Below are positions 61,176 to 64,000 of a DNA stretch of 64,000 nucleotides, piece after piece. The notes under the pieces are model-generated. The model was not told the origin of the DNA and searched no databases. It was given only the letters and a program-made list of their open reading frames with translations. The position numbers and the translations under genes are program-made. Source of the stretch: Neocallimastix lanati (nom. inval.) (lineage: Eukaryota; Neocallimastigomycota; Neocallimastigomycetes; Neocallimastigales; Neocallimastigaceae); NCBI GenBank assembly GCA_016946835.1, contig JACVTC010000048.1:1145831-1209830 (forward strand), given 5' to 3'. Numbering within the stretch: position 1 is the stretch's first letter; each line of letters starts with the position of its first letter.

Positions 61176-61406
61176 ATTTATAATTTTAATAATCACTTTA
61201 AATTTTGTAATGTTTAATAAATTTTAATAAAAGATTTATAAAATAAAATATTAGAAAACAAGTGTTCTAATAAACCAAATTTTTAGTGTTATTTTTAATA
61301 AAACATTTTTAATTCATAAATAACTTATACAGTTATTATTAAAATAAATTGAAATTATCACTTTTTAATTCTATATTAAAATTAAGATAATTTCTAAAAT
61401 TTATCA
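60658..61406 (+). repeat. Right (3') LTR of the outer gypsy element
   Basis: 749 bp, TGATAAATAAC...TTTATCA. Preceded by a short purine-rich CGAGGAAT that may serve as the polypurine tract. Confidence 0.93.
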
Positions 61407-61411
61407 ATGAA

Positions 61412-63505
61412 TGATACGGGGTGTCACTAAATACCTTGTATTTCCTATTAAATACTCTTAATAATAATAAAATAAAATTATTATTAAATATTCTTATTAA
61501 AATCTTTTATTAATATCAAATATAATAAAAATTATTATTAAATATTCTTATAAATTTCTTTTATTAATATTAAATATAATAAAAATTATTATTAAATATT
61601 CTTATAAAATTCTTTTATTAATATTAAATATAATAAAAATTATTATTAAATATTCTTATAAAAATCTTTTATTAATATTAAATATAATAAAAATGATTAT
61701 TAAATATTCTTATTAAAATCTTTTATTAATATCAAATATAATAAAAATTATTATTAAATATTCTTATTAAAATCTTTTATTAATATCAAATATAATAAAT
61801 ATTATTATTAAATATTCTTATTAAAATCTTTTATTAATATTAAATATAATAAAAATTATTAAATATTCTAATAAAAATCTTTTATTAATATTAAATATAA
61901 TAAAAATTATTATTAAATATTCTTATTAAAATCTTTTATAATAAAAATTATTATTAAATATTCTTATAAAATTCTTTTATTAATATCAAATATAATAAAA
62001 ATTATTATTAAATATTCTAATAAAAATCTTTTATTAATATCAAATATAATAAAAATTATTATTAAATATTCTTATAAAATTCTTTTATTAATATTAAATA
62101 TAATAAAAATTATTATTAAATATTCTTATTAAAATCTTTTATTAATATCAAATATAATAAAAATTATTATTAAATATTCTTATTAAAATCTTTTATTAAT
62201 ATCAAATATAATAAAAATTATTATTAAATATTCTTATTAAAATCTTTTATTAATATCAAATATAATAAAAATTATTATTAAATATTCTAATAAAAATCTT
62301 TTATTAATATCAAATATAATAAAAATTATTATTAAATATTCTTATAAAATTCTTTTATTAATATTAAATATAATAAAAATTATTATTAAATATTCTTATT
62401 AAAATCTTTTATTAATATCAAATATAATAAAAATTATTATTAAATATTCTTATTAAAATCTTTTATTAATATCAAATATAATAAAAATTATTATTAAATA
62501 TTCTTATTAAAATCTTTTATTAATATCAAATATAATAAAAAAATTATTATTAAATATTCTAATAAAAATCTTTTATTAATATCAAATATAATAAAAATTA
62601 TTATTAAATATTCTTATAAAATTCTTTTATTAATATTAAATATAATAAAAATTATTATTAAATATTCTTATTAAAATCTTTTATTAATATCAAATATAAT
62701 AAAAATTATTATTAAATATTCTTATTAAAATCTTTTATTAATATCAAATATAATAAAAAATTATTATTAAATATTCTAATAAAAATCTTTTATTAATATT
62801 AAATATAATAAAAATTATTATTAAATATTCTTATTAAAAATTATATAATATTTAAATCATTATTAATTCTTATTTTTATATTAAGAATAATAAAAACCTA
62901 TTTCAATAAATATTTGATATAAAATACAGAATTATAAGTTTCTGTATAATATTTTCTAAACCTTTGAAATAAACTAAAAATAAATCAAAAATCAAAAATA
63001 AATTAAATCTTTATTAAAAATAAAAATGAACTAAAATACAGAATTTCAATAATAAAAAAAATGATCTAAAATACAGAAAATATCAATTCTGTATAATTCT
63101 CTCTCTGAAAAACAATATCAAGAAGAAGCTACCGCCCGGAATGCCCTTCGTGATACAAGCTCCAAATTAATTTTTATATTTTAATTTAATAAATGTTATT
63201 TTTTTTTTTTTAAAAAAATAATTTAAAATAATAGTTAAAAATTAAAATAAAATAGTTATAATAGTTTTTTTTATAAAGAATATATTAATAATAAATAAAA
63301 TGTATTAAAATAAAAGTATAAAAGAAGAATAAATTTCTTTCTTTTTAATACTGGGAACAAATAATTTTAATTTTAAATTTAAATAAAAAATATTTTAAAA
63401 TTTAATTTTTTTTTTCTTGTTTCCAAACTTATTTTTATAGTTATGTGTTAATATTTATTTTTTTTTGTTTTGAATATCTTAGTGTTTCAACCCCAGCCCG
63501 TATCA
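61412..63505 (+). mobile_element. Probable 2.1-kb LTR of a third retroelement
   Basis: Begins TGATACGGGGTG and ends CAGCCCGTATCA, an inverse repeat with one mismatch over 12 bases and TG...CA ends. Eight bases after the right end comes TGGTGGAGAATCCGGGC, which looks like a tRNA primer site. The outer gypsy element landed just before its first base (target ATGA, then A). Most of its length is a 54-bp minisatellite. A second copy of the LTR would lie outside the window, so this rests on ends and primer site only. Confidence 0.5.
61441..62845. repeat. 54-bp minisatellite with higher-order arrangement
   Basis: About 26 units of roughly 54 bp (AATTATTATTAAATATTC, TTATTAAAATCTTTTATTAA, TATCAAATATAATAAA). 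Three unit types can be told apart by CTAATAAAAATC, CTTATAAAATTC and CTTATTAAAATC. In the right half they follow the order C-A-B-B-B; the C type recurs at 62017, 62287, 62559 and 62777. Confidence 0.9.
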
Positions 63506-63513
63506 TAAAAATT

Positions 63514-63530
63514 TGGTGGAGAATCCGGGC
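63514..63530 (+). promoter_or_regulatory. Candidate primer binding site of the third element
   Basis: TGGTGGAGAATCCGGGC starts with TGG, the complement of a tRNA CCA end, eight bases after the putative LTR end. The tRNA was not identified. Confidence 0.4.
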
Positions 63531-63702
63531 GCCTGAAACACATTATAAGATGAAAAGAAACATTAGAATAAATATTAAACATATAATTTTTTTTATTTAA
63601 ACTTATTATTTTGTTATAGGGAATATAAAATTTATAAAACTTTAATTTTTTTTTTTTTGGAAAATTATTTAATTTTTTTACTTAGTTACACAAATTTTAT
63701 AC

Positions 63703-63734
<32 letters not shown>

Positions 63735-63817
63735 TTGTGAAACTTAATTCGTAAATTTTATTTGTTATAATAAAACATTTATTTTTACTTATAATAACAA
63801 TAAAAATAATAATAATA

Positions 63818-63858
<41 letters not shown>

Positions 63859-64000
63859 TTATTATATAATAATTCAAAAAAAAAAAAATTACATTTTAGA
63901 AGAGCACTTCCGCTCAATTCTTATTTATTATTAAAATAATTACTTCCATCAAGAGAGTTTGTTCTATCTGGAAAGTCTATCAAGAGGATTTTTCAAGATA
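63531..64000 (+). other. Putative 5' leader of the third element
   Basis: A/T-rich, no open frame, A run at 63702-63730 and (TA)n at ~63836-63859. Mixed sequence at the very end could approach a coding region beyond the window. Confidence 0.3.

Larger units (their letters stand above)
47503..61406 (+). mobile_element. Outer Ty3/gypsy retrotransposon, decayed, interrupted by a second element
   Basis: Two direct LTRs (47503-48260 and 60658-61406) begin TGATAAATAAC and end TTTATCA, flanked by the 4-bp duplication ATGA (47499-47502 and 61407-61410). The LTRs differ by about half a dozen small changes (a lost A, one ATTA unit, two substitutions, a lost CAA, a lost T), so the copy is older than the inner one. 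Order: LTR, tRNA-type primer site, leader, gag, -1 frameshift site, pol (protease, RT, RNase H, integrase), LTR. The inner element at 49912-56695 splits gag. Pol carries several frameshifts, so this copy is not autonomous as read. Confidence 0.92.

Noticed and set aside
61441-62845. CRISPR-like regular repeats
   Set aside because: Units are contiguous (no unique spacers) and the setting is eukaryotic; it is a minisatellite.

Overview
The window is extremely AT-rich (well over 80 % A+T by eye) eukaryotic DNA with long homopolymers, triplet and heptamer microsatellites, Asn-rich proteins, short AT-rich GT-AG introns, tandem ankyrin proteins and many retroelements. This pattern best fits an anaerobic gut fungus (Neocallimastigomycota). 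That is an inference from style and protein content; no marker gene in the window proves it. There are no bacterial features.

Layout. 1-8.2 kb is a retroelement graveyard: a LINE broken into an inverted 5' piece and a forward 3' piece, a copia-type integrase remnant, and a second LINE 3' end with a poly(A) tail lying inside that remnant. 8.8-14.1 kb (minus strand) is a three-exon gene for a ~1556-residue protein with two C2H2 zinc fingers and long Asn, Thr-Asn, His-rich and Cys-rich tracts. 14.1-25.4 kb is gene-free. It holds a heptamer satellite, a small GC-richer island that can fold, and a diverged 0.7-kb tandem repeat. 25.4-27.7 kb is an intronless gene for a protein with about 17 ankyrin repeats. 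27.7-39.7 kb is gene-free and rich in ATTATTT heptamer satellites, with two tRNA-derived SINE-like elements and one tail fragment. 39.7-43.2 kb is a three-exon gene for an unrecognised helical plus Ser/Thr/Gln/Pro-rich protein. Its last ~75 codons have been thrown out of frame at a GAAAAA repeat. 46.5 kb carries a tRNA-Leu(UAG) gene.

47.5-61.4 kb is a nested pair of Ty3/gypsy retrotransposons. The outer element (plus strand, 758-bp and 749-bp LTRs, tRNA-type primer site, gag and pol in different frames with a textbook -1 slippery site) is decayed. It was interrupted inside gag by a young chromodomain element (minus strand, 6784 bp, 774-bp LTRs differing at one base, one intact 1606-codon gag-pol frame, 5-bp target duplication). 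The inner element lacks a tRNA-type primer site. Instead, the 11 bases next to its 5' LTR pair exactly with an LTR segment lying ~30 nt downstream of a TATA box, the arrangement expected for Tf1-type self-priming.

61.4-63.5 kb looks like one very long (~2.1 kb) LTR of a third element. It contains a 54-bp minisatellite with higher-order order and is followed by a TGG-type primer site. The internal part of that element leaves the window at 64 kb. Host genes therefore number only three protein genes and one tRNA; most of the rest is repeats and mobile DNA.
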